A stretch of DNA of 64,000 nucleotides, from NCBI GenBank assembly GCA_934097105.1, contig CAKONI010000001.1, positions 62,001 through 126,000 on the forward strand, written 5' to 3'. Origin of the DNA: an uncultured Bacilli bacterium (lineage in GTDB: Bacteria > Bacillota_I > Bacilli_A > RF39 > UBA660). This document shows, piece after piece, positions 18,567-30,610 of this stretch; position 1 is the stretch's first letter; every line of letters starts with the position of its first letter. The notes below the pieces were generated by a model. The model did no database searches, was not told the origin of the DNA, and saw only the letters and a list, made by a program, of their open reading frames with translations. A program made the translations under genes and the position numbers.

Positions 18567-19489
18567 GCTTTTTTTCTCCTTCCTATGGCTAAATTTTGGA
18601 ATATTGTAAATAATGATGTTGTTATCCAGTAAAATGCGATTGCTGTTGGTAGTGTAAATGACATAAATCCTATGAATATTGTCATTCCTGTTGTCATCAT
18701 TTTTTGTTGTTTGGCCATTTGATCATTCATTGCCATTGAAGGGTTTAGTTTATATGAGAAGTATGTTGCGGCGATTAGTATTACGCATACTAGTATGTAA
18801 TACCAGTGTCCTGTTGTCATTCCTACGAATGGGGTTGTTCCCATGTTTAATCCTATAAATTGTTCTTCAAAGATTGCGGGAACTCTATTGATTGCTTCCC
18901 AAAATGCGAATAAGATTGGTAATTGAATGAAAGCAAATAGGCACCCTGATAATGGTTTTATGTCATATTTTTTGTAAACCAGCATCATTTCTTGTCCTTT
19001 TTTTTGCATTGATTCATTATCTGTTTTACCTTGATATTTTTTTTCTATTCTATCTATTTCTGGTTTTGCATCTTTCATTTTTTCTGATTGAAGCATTGTT
19101 TTTCTTGTCATTGGGAATAAAATTAATCTTAATATTAATGTTATTATTATGATTGATACTGCGGTTGAACCTACGAGCATTCCTATTTTTACTATGATGT
19201 ATCCTAGTGGCCTTACGAAGAACGTATTCCATAATCCTTCATATTTTCCAGATATTTTCATTTCTTTACATTCTGGTAATTTTTCTATGTTTACTTTATT
19301 TTCTTCATAGATTTTTAAGATTTCTTTGTCGGTTGGTCTACATATTATGTTTTCTGTAATTGTTTGACCTGTTTCTTCATTTTTTACTATTTTTCCGTCT
19401 TTATCTTTTAGGTTTTGTGTACATCCGGTTAAGGTTACTATTAATAATATTAATACTAATATTTTAGTTATTTTTTTTGTTTTTTTCAT
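18563..19489 (-). CDS. yidC: Membrane protein insertase YidC/SpoIIIJ
   Basis: The 308-aa protein begins with a lipoprotein signal peptide with lipobox LTGC (C23), as in Gram-positive YidC. The 60KD insertase core follows (about 85-300), with IIKIGMLVGS...MTRKTMLQSEKMK and five hydrophobic segments. It inserts membrane proteins with or without SecYEG; the Bacillus paralogue SpoIIIJ is also needed in the forespore. It overlaps rnpA by 26 bp and jag by 4 bp, indicating a tightly coupled rnpA-yidC-jag unit. Confidence 0.96.
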   Translation of the reverse strand: MKKTKKITKILVLILLIVTLTGCTQNLKDKDGKIVKNEETGQTITENIICRPTDKEILKIYEENKVNIEKLPECKEMKISGKYEGLWNTFFVRPLGYIIVKIGMLVGSTAVSIIIITLILRLILFPMTRKTMLQSEKMKDAKPEIDRIEKKYQGKTDNESMQKKGQEMMLVYKKYDIKPLSGCLFAFIQLPILFAFWEAINRVPAIFEEQFIGLNMGTTPFVGMTTGHWYYILVCVILIAATYFSYKLNPSMAMNDQMAKQQKMMTTGMTIFIGFMSFTLPTAIAFYWITTSLFTIFQNLAIGRRKKA

Positions 19490-19823
19490 TTACTTCTCCT
19501 TTTACTTGTTTAAATATTTTTATTACTTCTTTTTCCATTTGCTGATAAGTTAATTCTAATGCCGTTTTTCTTGCTATTAATATATAGTTTTGATTTGTTT
19601 CGTATATTTCTTTGTTATTATCTATTATTGATTTTATTCTTCTTTTTAATTTATTTCTTGTTACGGCATTTCCGATGTTTTTTGTAAATGTTATTCCAAA
19701 TTTTGGTAAATTTTCATTGTTTTTTTCTTTATTTAATATGAAGTATTTTGTTGCTTTTCCATGTCTTTTTTTTATTATTCTACTAAAGTCTTTTGCTTTT
19801 TTCACTATATTTTGTTTTTTCAT
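19464..19823 (-). CDS. rnpA: Ribonuclease P protein component
   Basis: The 119-aa protein has the RnpA signature AVTRNKLKRRIK and FGITFTKNIGNA. It assists the RNase P RNA in cutting tRNA 5' leaders. An upstream in-frame codon would add six residues, but AGAGG lies 4 nt from the ATG at 19823, so that is preferred. It follows rpmH by 42 bp with a hairpin between. Confidence 0.95.
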   Translation of the reverse strand: MKKQNIVKKAKDFSRIIKKRHGKATKYFILNKEKNNENLPKFGITFTKNIGNAVTRNKLKRRIKSIIDNNKEIYETNQNYILIARKTALELTYQQMEKEVIKIFKQVKGEVNEKNKKNN

Positions 19824-19839
19824 ATTACCTCTTATAATC

Positions 19840-19861
19840 AAAAATCCACTTTGAAGTGGAT
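19840..19861 (-). terminator. Hairpin between rpmH and rnpA
   Basis: ATCCACTT/AAGTGGAT (19844-19851 and 19854-19861 on plus) forms an 8-bp stem with a tiny loop; on the minus strand TTTTT follows. It may be a partial terminator that lowers rnpA relative to rpmH. Confidence 0.65.
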
Positions 19862-19865
19862 AATA

Positions 19866-19991
19866 TTATTTTGATAAGTTTTTTCTGCCTTTTCTTCTTC
19901 TTTTATTTATAATACCTGATTTAATACGAGCGAAAAAGCCATGTTTCTTTTTCATTTTTCTATTATTAGGTTGAAAAGTTCTTTTACTCAT
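19866..19991 (-). CDS. rpmH: 50S ribosomal protein L34
   Basis: A 41-codon gene encoding [20 protein letters not shown] and a basic tail ending [11 protein letters not shown]. The TFQPNNRK and RRRKGRK segments are L34 hallmarks. It is three residues shorter in the middle than the usual 44 aa. GGAGGTG precedes the ATG. First gene left of the origin, transcribed away from dnaA. Confidence 0.97.
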   Translation of the reverse strand: MSKRTFQPNNRKMKKKHGFFARIKSGIINKRRRKGRKNLSK

Positions 19992-20297
19992 GAATTGCAC
20001 CTCCAAACTTAATCGCTATTATTATATAAAGAAAAGTAGGTAATTGTCAACAATTTTTCACTTATTAACAAAATTAATGTTTATTAACATCACAATTTTA
20101 ACAATTGTTAATACTGTTAACAAAAAATTTGTTGAAATTTGTTGAAAAGTATTTTATAGTATATAAACAAAGGAAATTATATGTTAAAAACTTTGTTAAT
20201 AAGTTTGTTAATAAATTTTTTTAGTTTTCAAAATAGAAAAAATGTATTACAATGTATTTAGGTTGTAATTTATACTTTTAAGTGGGGAGATGGTATT
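19992..20297. other. Putative oriC, dnaA upstream part, with TTATTAACA boxes
   Basis: A 306-bp very AT-rich gap between divergent rpmH and dnaA. It contains the 9-mer TTATTAACA at 20062-20070 and 20081-20089, and its reverse complement TGTTAATAA at 20194-20202 and 20206-20214, two pairs pointing towards each other. A degenerate copy is near 20106. The canonical DnaA box TTATCCACA is not present. A possible dnaA promoter (TTTTCA, 17 bp, TACAAT at 20248-20253) lies at the right end. Gene order and strand switch fit an origin. Confidence 0.8.
20021..20050 (-). promoter_or_regulatory. Sigma-A promoter for rpmH
   Basis: On the minus strand a perfect TTGACA (20045-20050) and a perfect TATAAT (20021-20026) are 18 bp apart, about 30 bp upstream of the rpmH ATG. 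Confidence 0.85.
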
Positions 20298-21680
20298 ATG
20301 GATAACAATTCTTTATGGCATAAAGTCCTTGATAATATTAGTAATATAGTTGACCCTTTGTCATATAGAACCTGGTTTGAAAATATTGATTTTATTGATA
20401 TTAAAGATGATTCTATTAGGTTAGTTGTTCCGGTTGTTTTGTATAAAAATCATTTGGATAGAAATTATCGGGATATTATTTTGGAAGCGTTTAATAACTT
20501 ATTAACAAAACCTGTTGATAACATAATTTATGTTTTAAAAGAAAATTTAGAAGACTTATTAAGTATTGAAAATAAGAATTGTTCTAATGAGAAATTTGAT
20601 AATAGAGTTTTAGATGATGAATCTTTTGTTAATCATGTTTCTAATTTAAAAAAAGACTATACTTTTGATTCTTTTGTAGTAGGAGAGTCTAATAAATTTG
20701 CTCAGGCGGCGGCGATGGCTGTTGCGGAAAATCCTGGTACTATGTATAATCCTTTATTTATATATGGTAATAGTGGACTTGGTAAAACTCATTTGATGCA
20801 TGCAATTGGTAATTATATTGAACAAAGGCATAAGAAAAAGGTTTTGTATGTTACTAGTGATGATTTTATGAATGATTTTACTGGTTTAATTAGAAAGAGT
20901 AATAATGATAATAATCTTAATTATATAGAGTTTTTTAAGAACAAATATAGAAATGTTGATGTTTTAATTATTGATGATATTCAATTTTTAGGGGGTGCTG
21001 AGAAGACTCAACAAGAATTTTTTCATACTTTTAATAACTTATATAATGATAGTAAGCAAATTATTGTTTCTTCTGATAGGAGTCCTGAGGATTTAAAGGT
21101 TCTTGAGGATAGACTTAGAACTAGATTTGCATGGGGGCTTCAGGTTGATATTAGTCCTCCGGAGTTTAATCTTAAGGTTGCTATTATTAAGAAGATATTA
21201 AGAAGAGAAGATGTTAAATTAAATGATGATGTTATTTGTTATATTGCTTCGAATGTTGGTAATGATGTAAGACAACTTGAGGGTGCTCTTACTAGACTTA
21301 TTGCATATTCAGCAATTATGTGTGTTAGTAATATTACTGTTGATTTTGCAATGGAGGCTTTAAAAGATTTTACTAAGAAAGACTTTATTACAGATCAAAA
21401 TGATATTAGAAGAATTCAGAAAAATGTTGCTAGTTTTTATAAAATTTCCTTTGAGGATATGAAGTCTAAAAAGAGGACTCCTAATCTTGCTATTCCTAGA
21501 CAAGTTGCTATGTATTTGTGTAGAAAACTTACTGATGAATCTTTTGAGAGAATTGGTATTGAGTTTTCTGGAAAAAATCACGCTACTGTGATTCACGCTT
21601 GTAATAAAATTGAAAAAGAGATGGAAAGTAATAAAGATTTGAGGGATGCAATTGAGGATATAAAGAAGCAATTAACATAA
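20298..21680 (+). CDS. dnaA: Chromosomal replication initiator DnaA
   Basis: The 460-aa protein has domain I (1-85), a short linker, the AAA+ domain with Walker A GNSGLGKT (157-164) and Walker B VLIIDDIQF, and the DNA-binding domain IV. In the signature helix, the residues aligned with E. coli D433-H434-T435 are N427-H428-A429 (GKNHATVIHA), so two of three base-contacting residues differ. This parallels the altered box sequence TTATTAACA in the flanks. GGGGAG precedes the ATG. Length is near the B. subtilis 446 aa. One TTATTAACA also occurs inside the gene at 20499-20507. Confidence 0.98.
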   Translation: MDNNSLWHKVLDNISNIVDPLSYRTWFENIDFIDIKDDSIRLVVPVVLYKNHLDRNYRDIILEAFNNLLTKPVDNIIYVLKENLEDLLSIENKNCSNEKFDNRVLDDESFVNHVSNLKKDYTFDSFVVGESNKFAQAAAMAVAENPGTMYNPLFIYGNSGLGKTHLMHAIGNYIEQRHKKKVLYVTSDDFMNDFTGLIRKSNNDNNLNYIEFFKNKYRNVDVLIIDDIQFLGGAEKTQQEFFHTFNNLYNDSKQIIVSSDRSPEDLKVLEDRLRTRFAWGLQVDISPPEFNLKVAIIKKILRREDVKLNDDVICYIASNVGNDVRQLEGALTRLIAYSAIMCVSNITVDFAMEALKDFTKKDFITDQNDIRRIQKNVASFYKISFEDMKSKKRTPNLAIPRQVAMYLCRKLTDESFERIGIEFSGKNHATVIHACNKIEKEMESNKDLRDAIEDIKKQLT

Positions 21681-21819
21681 AAATGTTAAAACTGTTAATA
21701 GTTATTAACAAGATATTTTATAAAAAAGTACTGATACATATAGAAAAAATGAGTTATTAACAATATTAACAGTAATAATATAAATAATAATATAAATATA
21801 AAAGAAAGAAGGTTTTAAG
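21681..21819. other. dnaA-dnaN spacer, second part of putative oriC
   Basis: A 139-bp gap with TTATTAACA at 21702-21710 and 21754-21762, followed by a G/C-free tract (about 21775-21800) that could be a DNA-unwinding element. In B. subtilis the unwinding site is likewise between dnaA and dnaN. Confidence 0.65.
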
Positions 21820-22938
21820 ATGAAATTTAAAATTAAAAAAAATTTATTGTTAGAAGCACTTAATAATGTTTCAAAGGCTATATCTAGTAAAAATATTATT
21901 CCGATACTTTCAGGGATAAAAGTTGAGGTTTTAAGTGATAAGTTAATACTTACGGCTTCAGATAATGATGTTACTATTCAAACTGTTTTGGAAAGTAGTG
22001 ATAATTTAATAATTAATTCCACAGGAAGTATTGTTATTAAGGGTAAATATATTCTTGATATTATAAGGAAACTTGATGAGGATTTTGTTAATATTGAAAT
22101 TGTAGATGATCATAAGATTATGATTTATACTGAAAATAGTAAGTTTAATCTAAATGGTATTGATGTTAGGGAATATCCTGATATTAGTTTTGACTTTTCT
22201 GGTAATTTTGTAAAGATGAGTTCTAATGATTTTAGGGAGATTGTAAACCAAACTAATTATGCTTGCTCACTTGATGAGGCTAGAATTGTACTTATGGGTG
22301 TTAATATTAAGGTTAATAAGAAAAAGTTTGAATGTAGTGCGACTGATTCTTATAGGCTTGCGTTAAAGGAGTATGTTCTTGATGATGATTTTACTGGTGA
22401 TATTGATGTTATTGTGCCAAGTAGAAATTTGAGTGAACTTTTAAAGGTTTTACCATCTTCTGATGATTCTTTTATTGAAATGTATTTCTTTAATAATAAG
22501 GTTATATTTAAGTTTGATAATATTGTTTTCCAATCTAGACTTATTAGTGGTACATATCCAAATACTAAGAATTTAATACCTAGTGATTCTTTATTTGATT
22601 TAAAGATAAATACTAATTTATTTTATAATATGGTTGATAGGGCTAGTGTACTTAATAATGATAAGGATAATAATATTGTTACTTTGGAAATTAAGAATAA
22701 TTTACTTAAGATTACTTCGATGTCTTTAGAGATTGGTAAGGCTCAAGAAAAGGTTAGTATTGATTGTGATAATGATATTAAAATTTCTTTTAGTAGTAAG
22801 TATATGCTTGATGCTCTTAGGACTATTAAGAGTGATGAAGTTATTCTAACTTTTGTTGGGGAAATTAAGCCAATTTTAATTAGGGAGGAAAATAATAGTG
22901 ATCTTATGTGTTTAATACTTCCTATTAGAACTTATTAA
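21820..22938 (+). CDS. dnaN: DNA polymerase III beta sliding clamp
   Basis: The 372-aa protein matches the three-domain clamp fold: KNIIPILSGIKVEV near 20-33, YRLALKEY in the middle, and the C-terminal VGEIKPILIREENN...LMCLILPIRTY, the family end motif. It tethers polymerase to DNA. AGAAGG precedes the ATG, and a terminator follows directly. Confidence 0.97.
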   Translation: MKFKIKKNLLLEALNNVSKAISSKNIIPILSGIKVEVLSDKLILTASDNDVTIQTVLESSDNLIINSTGSIVIKGKYILDIIRKLDEDFVNIEIVDDHKIMIYTENSKFNLNGIDVREYPDISFDFSGNFVKMSSNDFREIVNQTNYACSLDEARIVLMGVNIKVNKKKFECSATDSYRLALKEYVLDDDFTGDIDVIVPSRNLSELLKVLPSSDDSFIEMYFFNNKVIFKFDNIVFQSRLISGTYPNTKNLIPSDSLFDLKINTNLFYNMVDRASVLNNDKDNNIVTLEIKNNLLKITSMSLEIGKAQEKVSIDCDNDIKISFSSKYMLDALRTIKSDEVILTFVGEIKPILIREENNSDLMCLILPIRTY

Positions 22939-22940
22939 TT

Positions 22941-22963
22941 AGTCAGTTTTGCTGACTTTTTTT
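22941..22963 (+). terminator. Rho-independent terminator after dnaN
   Basis: AGTCAG/CTGACT stem (22941-22946, 22952-22957) with loop TTTTG and a run of seven T. Confidence 0.85.
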
Positions 22964-23022
22964 ATTATTTTTTTCTTTTTCTACAAATTTCTTGTTATTT
23001 CGATGTTTTTTGATGTTATATA

Positions 23023-23042
23023 TATTATGCAGTTTAAAACTG
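23023..23042 (+). promoter_or_regulatory. Possible promoter -10 and palindrome upstream of comK
   Basis: TATTAT at 23023-23028 is followed at once by the near-perfect palindrome CAGTTTAAAACTG (23030-23042), 26 bp before the comK ATG. It could be an operator overlapping the start of transcription. No convincing -35 box or pair of AAAA-N5-TTTT ComK boxes was found. Confidence 0.35.
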
Positions 23043-23067
23043 TTATAAATTTTGGGGGGATTTTTGT

Positions 23068-23526
23068 ATGAAATATGAAATTAATGATGAGACTTTGGCT
23101 ATTATTCCTTATTCTGATACTAAAACTAAGGTAATTGAGGTTAATGATGAGTATGTAGTGGATTCTACTCCATATTCTATTATGGAACATAGTTGTGAGT
23201 ATTTTGGAAGTTCACTTATGGGGAGAGTTAATGGTACAAGAAGTATTTTAGGTAGTATTTATAAAACACCTATTTTTGTTGAGGAATCGAAAAAACTTAT
23301 TTTTTTTCCTACTGAGGCTATTGATTCTGCTAATGTTAGTTGGGTTTCTTACAGGAATATTAGTAATGTTGAGAAATTTAATAACAAATCTATTGTTAAA
23401 TTTAATAATGGGAGTGTTGTAATTATTGATTGTCCTTATTTTTCTATTAGGAATCAAATTTTTAGGTGTAATATGCTTGAGTCTATTTCAAATTCTAGAA
23501 AATTAAGTGTTAAAAAAGACGATTAA
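23068..23526 (+). CDS. comK: ComK-family competence transcription factor, short form
   Basis: The 152-aa protein shows the ComK core: EHSCEYFGSSLMGRVNGTRS, then KTPIFVEESKKLIFFPTEA, VSWVSYRNI and IRNQIFRCNMLES, aligning with B. subtilis ComK DRSCRFFGSSYAGR..GT, KPPIMVD..FLFPT, GWISH and ENQVYR. ComK activates DNA-uptake genes. B. subtilis ComK has 192 aa; the C-terminal tail, which there is needed for MecA/ClpC-dependent breakdown, is absent. It lies between dnaN and recF, replacing the S4-domain gene yaaA. A strong GGGGGGA RBS and its own terminator suggest separate regulation. Confidence 0.85.
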   Translation: MKYEINDETLAIIPYSDTKTKVIEVNDEYVVDSTPYSIMEHSCEYFGSSLMGRVNGTRSILGSIYKTPIFVEESKKLIFFPTEAIDSANVSWVSYRNISNVEKFNNKSIVKFNNGSVVIIDCPYFSIRNQIFRCNMLESISNSRKLSVKKDD

Positions 23527-23549
23527 ATTTGTTAAAATCGTTTTTTTTT
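23519..23549 (+). terminator. Rho-independent terminator overlapping the comK stop
   Basis: ACGATT/AATCGT (23519-23524, 23536-23541) with an 11-nt loop and nine T. Confidence 0.7.
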
Positions 23550-23642
23550 AGTCTTTTTTATGATATAATAGTATCGTAAGTACAGGAGTACTAGTTTAGG
23601 GAGTTGATGCTATTTTGGGGTGTTTTTTAATATTTATTTGAT

Positions 23643-26658
<3,016 letters not shown>

Positions 26659-26667
26659 GAGGTATTT

Positions 26668-29118
26668 ATGGAAGAGTTTAAAGATAGATTAGAAGAGAAT
26701 AATATTGTCAATGAGATTGAGAATTCTTTTCTTGAGTATTCGATGAGTGTTATTATTTCAAGAGCACTTCCTGATTTACGTGATGGTTTGAAGCCGGTTC
26801 ATCGTAGAATTTTGTATTCTATGTATGAGTCTGGGTATACTCCTGATAAGCCTCATAAGAAGAGTGCTAGAATTGTTGGGGATGTTATGGGTAAGTATCA
26901 TCCTCATGGGGATTCGAGTATTTATGATGCTATGGTAAGAATGGCACAGGATTTTAATTATAGGTATATGCTTGTTGATGGACATGGTAATTTTGGTAAT
27001 ATTGAGGGTTATGGCGCTGCAGCGATGCGTTATACTGAGTCTAGACTTTCTAAGATTTCTTTGGAACTTCTTAGAGATATTAACAAAAATACTGTTGATT
27101 TTGTTGATAACTTTGATGAATCTGAGAAAGAACCACAAATTTTACCGTCTAGGTTTCCTAATATTCTGGTTAATGGTACGATGGGAATTGCTGTTGGTAT
27201 GGCTACTAATATACCGCCTCATAATTTAGGAGAGGTTATTGATGGTTGTGTTGCTTATATTGATAACAATGATATTACTGTCGCTGAACTTATGAATTAT
27301 ATTAAGGGCCCTGATTTTTCAACTGGTGCGATTATTTTGGGTAATAGTGGTATTAGAAAGGCTTATGAAACAGGTAAGGGTAGTATTACTATAAGGAGTA
27401 AGGCTACTATTGTTGAAAAACATGGTAGGCAGTATATTGTTATTGATGAGGTTCCTTATGGTGTTAATACGTCAGAACTTAAGAATAAGGTTGCTGAACT
27501 TGTTCATAATAAGGTAATTGATGGTATTTCTGATTATCATACTGATTTGAAAGAGGGAATTAAGATTACTATTACTTTGAAGAGGGATGCTAATGCTCAA
27601 ATTGTTCTTAATAATTTGTATAAGCATACTCAGTTTCAAACTAATTATGGTATTAACTTTTTGATGCTTGATAATGGTGTTCCTAAGAGTTTGGGTCTTA
27701 AGGATATTATTTCTAAGTATATTGATTATCAAAAGGAGATTATTTATAGAAGAACTAAATTTGATTTAGATAAGGCTGAGAAAAGGGTTCATATATTAGA
27801 GGGTTTGAAGATTGCTCTTGATAATATTGATGAAATTATTAAACTTTTGAAGGCTGCGAAGAATGATGATGTTGCTAGGGAAGGTTTGATGAGCAGATTT
27901 AGTCTTTCTGAAGCGCAGGCTAATGCTATTTTGGAAATGAAACTTAGACGTTTGACTGGTTTGGAAAGAGAAAAAATTGAGAATGAACTTAATGAACTTT
28001 TGGAAAAGATTAAGGAGTATAGAGAAATTCTTGCTTCTGTTGAGAGAGTTTTGGCTATTATTAGGGAAGAACTTTTGGAAATTAAACAGAAGTATGCTGA
28101 TGAGAGACGTACTGATATTGATATGACTGCTATTGATTATATTGAGGATGAATCTTTGATTCCTAATGATAAAGTCATGGTATCATTGACTAATAACGGA
28201 TATATCAAACGTTTGTGTGTTGATACTTATAAATCTCAAAACCGTGGTGGTGTTGGAATTAAGGGTATGTCTGTTAATGAGGAGGATTTTGCTAAATTGT
28301 TAATAACTTGTAATTCTCATGATTATTTGTTGTTCTTTAGTAATTTTGGCAAGGTTTATAGAGTTAAGTGTTATGAGATACCAGAATTTTCTAGGCAATC
28401 TAAGGGTGTACCTATTGTTAATATCTTACCTTTGGATAAGGATGAGGTTGTTAATACTATTATTTCTGTTTCTAAGGATGATGAGTGTAGGTATTTGATG
28501 TTCTTCACGAAGTGTGGATTAGTTAAGCGTACGGATATTAATGAGTTTGATTCGATTCGTAAGGGAGGAAAGATTGCTATTGGTCTTAAGGAGAATGATC
28601 AACTTATTAGTGTTAAGAAGACTAATGGCGATGATGAGGTTATAATTGCTTCTAATTCTGGACGTATGGTTAGATTTAATGAGAATGAGGTTCGTATTAT
28701 GGGACGTAGTGCTTCTGGTGTTAAGGGTATTGAACTTGGCTCTTCACTTGTTATTGGTGCGGAGGTTGTTGATAAGTCTCAACTTGTTCTTGTCGTTACG
28801 GAAAAGGGTTATGGTAAGAAGACTGAGGTTGATGAATATAGGCTTACTCATAGAGGAAGTAAGGGCGTTAAGGCTTTGAATGTTACGGATAAGAATGGTT
28901 TGATTATTGGATTTAAGTCTGTTGTAGGTGACGAGGATATTATTATTACTACTGATAGTGGTGTTGTAATTCGTTTGGATGTGTCTAAGGTATCTACTTT
29001 AAGACGTAATACTCAAGGAGTTAGATTAATGCATTTGAAGGATCATCAAAAGGTTACTTCTGTAACTGTTACTGATAAGGCTGATGAGGATGAGCCTGCT
29101 GTAGAAGAGGAACACTAG
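26668..29118 (+). CDS. gyrA: DNA gyrase subunit A
   Basis: The 816-aa protein has the catalytic tyrosine Y122 (AAAMRYTES). The quinolone-determining residues S83 and D87 ([10 protein letters not shown]), in E. coli numbering, are of the susceptible type. The C-terminal beta-pinwheel carries the GyrA box as QNRGGVG, the Gram-positive form. It ends in an acidic tail ([11 protein letters not shown]). GGAGG precedes the ATG. A terminator follows immediately. Confidence 0.98.
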   Translation: MEEFKDRLEENNIVNEIENSFLEYSMSVIISRALPDLRDGLKPVHRRILYSMYESGYTPDKPHKKSARIVGDVMGKYHPHGDSSIYDAMVRMAQDFNYRYMLVDGHGNFGNIEGYGAAAMRYTESRLSKISLELLRDINKNTVDFVDNFDESEKEPQILPSRFPNILVNGTMGIAVGMATNIPPHNLGEVIDGCVAYIDNNDITVAELMNYIKGPDFSTGAIILGNSGIRKAYETGKGSITIRSKATIVEKHGRQYIVIDEVPYGVNTSELKNKVAELVHNKVIDGISDYHTDLKEGIKITITLKRDANAQIVLNNLYKHTQFQTNYGINFLMLDNGVPKSLGLKDIISKYIDYQKEIIYRRTKFDLDKAEKRVHILEGLKIALDNIDEIIKLLKAAKNDDVAREGLMSRFSLSEAQANAILEMKLRRLTGLEREKIENELNELLEKIKEYREILASVERVLAIIREELLEIKQKYADERRTDIDMTAIDYIEDESLIPNDKVMVSLTNNGYIKRLCVDTYKSQNRGGVGIKGMSVNEEDFAKLLITCNSHDYLLFFSNFGKVYRVKCYEIPEFSRQSKGVPIVNILPLDKDEVVNTIISVSKDDECRYLMFFTKCGLVKRTDINEFDSIRKGGKIAIGLKENDQLISVKKTNGDDEVIIASNSGRMVRFNENEVRIMGRSASGVKGIELGSSLVIGAEVVDKSQLVLVVTEKGYGKKTEVDEYRLTHRGSKGVKALNVTDKNGLIIGFKSVVGDEDIIITTDSGVVIRLDVSKVSTLRRNTQGVRLMHLKDHQKVTSVTVTDKADEDEPAVEEEH

Positions 29119-29135
29119 ATAGTGTTCTTTTTTTT
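29110..29135 (+). terminator. Rho-independent terminator after gyrA
   Basis: GAACACT/AGTGTTC (29110-29116, 29121-29127) with a 4-nt loop and eight T. Confidence 0.9.
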
Positions 29136-29157
29136 GGCAGAAAATGGATTTTTATTA

Positions 29158-29173
29158 TGTTTCACGTGAAACA
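29158..29173 (+). promoter_or_regulatory. parS site 1
   Basis: Perfect 16-bp palindrome TGTTTCACGTGAAACA, matching the Bacillus ParB-binding consensus TGTTNCACGTGAAACA. Confidence 0.93.
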
Positions 29174-29326
29174 TTTTTGAATAGCATTTTATAATGTTAA
29201 ATATGTTTATTATTTTTAGAATAATTTTCTGTTGTTAATAAGTGTTAATAAGTATATTTTTCTGTTGTTTTTTACTAGGAAATTTAATTATTATAAATTT
29301 GTTATGTTTATTTTAAAGTTGATAAT

Positions 29327-29342
29327 GGTTTCACGTGAAACG
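29327..29342 (+). promoter_or_regulatory. parS site 2
   Basis: GGTTTCACGTGAAACG: core GTTTCACGTGAAAC intact, outer bases differ from the consensus. Confidence 0.85.
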
Positions 29343-29580
29343 TTTTAAAGTAGTTTGAAGTTATATATGTTTTTTCAAATTATTTTAGTTGTTGATTATT
29401 GTTAATAAGTTATTATTTCACATTTTATTTAGTATTTTTGTTTTTATTTTAATATTATAGTGATTTATATTTGCAAATTGGTTATTTATTTTGTAGTTGT
29501 ATTTATGTTGAAATCTTTAATTGTTAGTGCATTTCATTTTAATTCTACAGTTTTATTCGATTATTTGGCATGTTATTGTA

Positions 29581-29596
29581 TGTTTCACGTGAAACG
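29581..29596 (+). promoter_or_regulatory. parS site 3
   Basis: TGTTTCACGTGAAACG, one outer mismatch to the palindrome. Confidence 0.9.
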
Positions 29597-29822
29597 TTGT
29601 TATAAGCAATTACTTTATATGTTAGAAGTTTTGACTGTTATATATTCTATCTTTTTTTATTGTAGCCAAATGTTAATAAGTGTTGATAACTTATTTTGAC
29701 TTTAATAATTGTTTTTTTAATTAGTATAATTATGAGATATTTGATTAGTAATAGTTTATTTAGAAATGAATAAAAAATGTGTATTAAATACTTTTATGTT
29801 AATAGTTATAAAGAATAATAGA

Positions 29823-29838
29823 TGTTTCACGTGAAACA
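29823..29838 (+). promoter_or_regulatory. parS site 4
   Basis: Perfect palindrome TGTTTCACGTGAAACA. Confidence 0.93.
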
Positions 29839-29984
29839 TTCTAATATAATATGTAACTATAGGTATATTTTTTTATAGAGGGTTTAATATTTGTGAATGG
29901 ATTATTTATCTTATAGTTGTATTTATATTAAAAACTTTAATTGTTAATAATTACTTTTATTTAATTATTTAATTTTTTATTGTA

Positions 29985-30000
29985 TGTTTCACGTGGAACA
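29985..30000 (-). promoter_or_regulatory. parS site 5
   Basis: Plus strand TGTTTCACGTGGAACA; its reverse complement is TGTTCCACGTGAAACA, identical to the classical B. subtilis parS form. Confidence 0.9.
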
Positions 30001-30262
30001 TTTAATTGTTTTGCATTTTAAAGTGTGTATTTTGCATAAGTACGGTTGTAGAATTATTTTATATATTAATTTATGTTGAAAATAAGAATTTTTAATTTAT
30101 ATTATTTTTTTTTGTATTAGTATATTTATTATGTTTTTTTATAAAAAATAATGATTAGTTTTTGCTTATGATTGTTAAATTGTTTATAGTTAGAGATAAT
30201 TTTTTAATTGTTAATAAGTATTTTCATTTATTTTATATTTATTCCAATTTTTGGTAAAAAAA

Positions 30263-30278
30263 TATTTCCCGGGAAATA
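30263..30278 (+). promoter_or_regulatory. Noc-binding site (NBS) 1
   Basis: Perfect palindrome TATTTCCCGGGAAATA, matching the B. subtilis Noc site ATTTCCCGGGAAAT. It is part of a 34-bp sequence (30244-30277) repeated exactly at 31058-31091. Confidence 0.9.
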
Positions 30279-30460
30279 ATTGTAAATTTTGTAATTATTT
30301 GGATTTATAGATAAATATGTTTTTGTTAATAAGTTTTTTTATGTATGTTGTTATTATTTTGTTTAGTATTATTATTAATAGTTTTTAAGTTTTATAATTA
30401 ATGGATTTGAATGTTGTAAGGTTATAATTTTTGTTATTGTTAATTTTTATGAGAAAAAAA

Positions 30461-30489
30461 TTGACTTTTTTGTTATTTTATTTTATTAT
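30461..30489 (+). promoter_or_regulatory. Sigma-A promoter of the SRP RNA
   Basis: TTGACT (30461-30466), 17-bp spacer, TATTAT (30484-30489); the RNA begins about 7 nt later. Confidence 0.75.
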
Positions 30490-30495
30490 TTTTTT

Positions 30496-30566
30496 GTGCA
30501 ACACATATGGTTGAAACAGGTCAGGATCGGAAGATAGCAGCCTTAAGATCCTCTGTGTGTGTGCAC
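30496..30566 (+). ncRNA. ffs: Signal recognition particle RNA, small 4.5S type
   Basis: About 71 nt whose ends pair (GTGCAACACA with TGTGTGTGCAC) and whose apical part contains the conserved domain IV core CAGGTCAGGATCGGAAGATA and GCAGCC, including the GGAA tetraloop and Ffh-binding internal loops. A run of nine T follows as terminator. It lacks the Alu domain of the long Bacillus scRNA, so it is the short form. It is located before tadA and dnaX; in Bacillus the RNA lies between those genes. Confidence 0.93.
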
Positions 30567-30610
30567 TTTTTTTTTAGAATAATTTATTTTAATATTTGTG
30601 GAGGGTCTTT

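Larger units (their letters stand above)
29136..30460. other. Gene-free gyrA-SRP RNA spacer with parS, Noc-site and DnaA-box-like motifs
   Basis: About 1.3 kb of extreme AT content with no credible gene (the longest frame has no RBS and no recognisable product). It holds five parS palindromes, one Noc-type palindrome and seven exact TGTTAATAA 9-mers at 29233, 29243, 29400, 29671, 29942, 30209 and 30324, all in the same orientation. This looks like a chromosome-organisation region rather than a decayed gene. Confidence 0.8.

Noticed and set aside
29460..29699. 79-codon ORF in the gyrA-SRP RNA spacer
   Set aside because: No RBS, contains a parS site and a DnaA-box-like motif in the frame, and the product has no recognisable composition or family; chance frame in AT-rich DNA.
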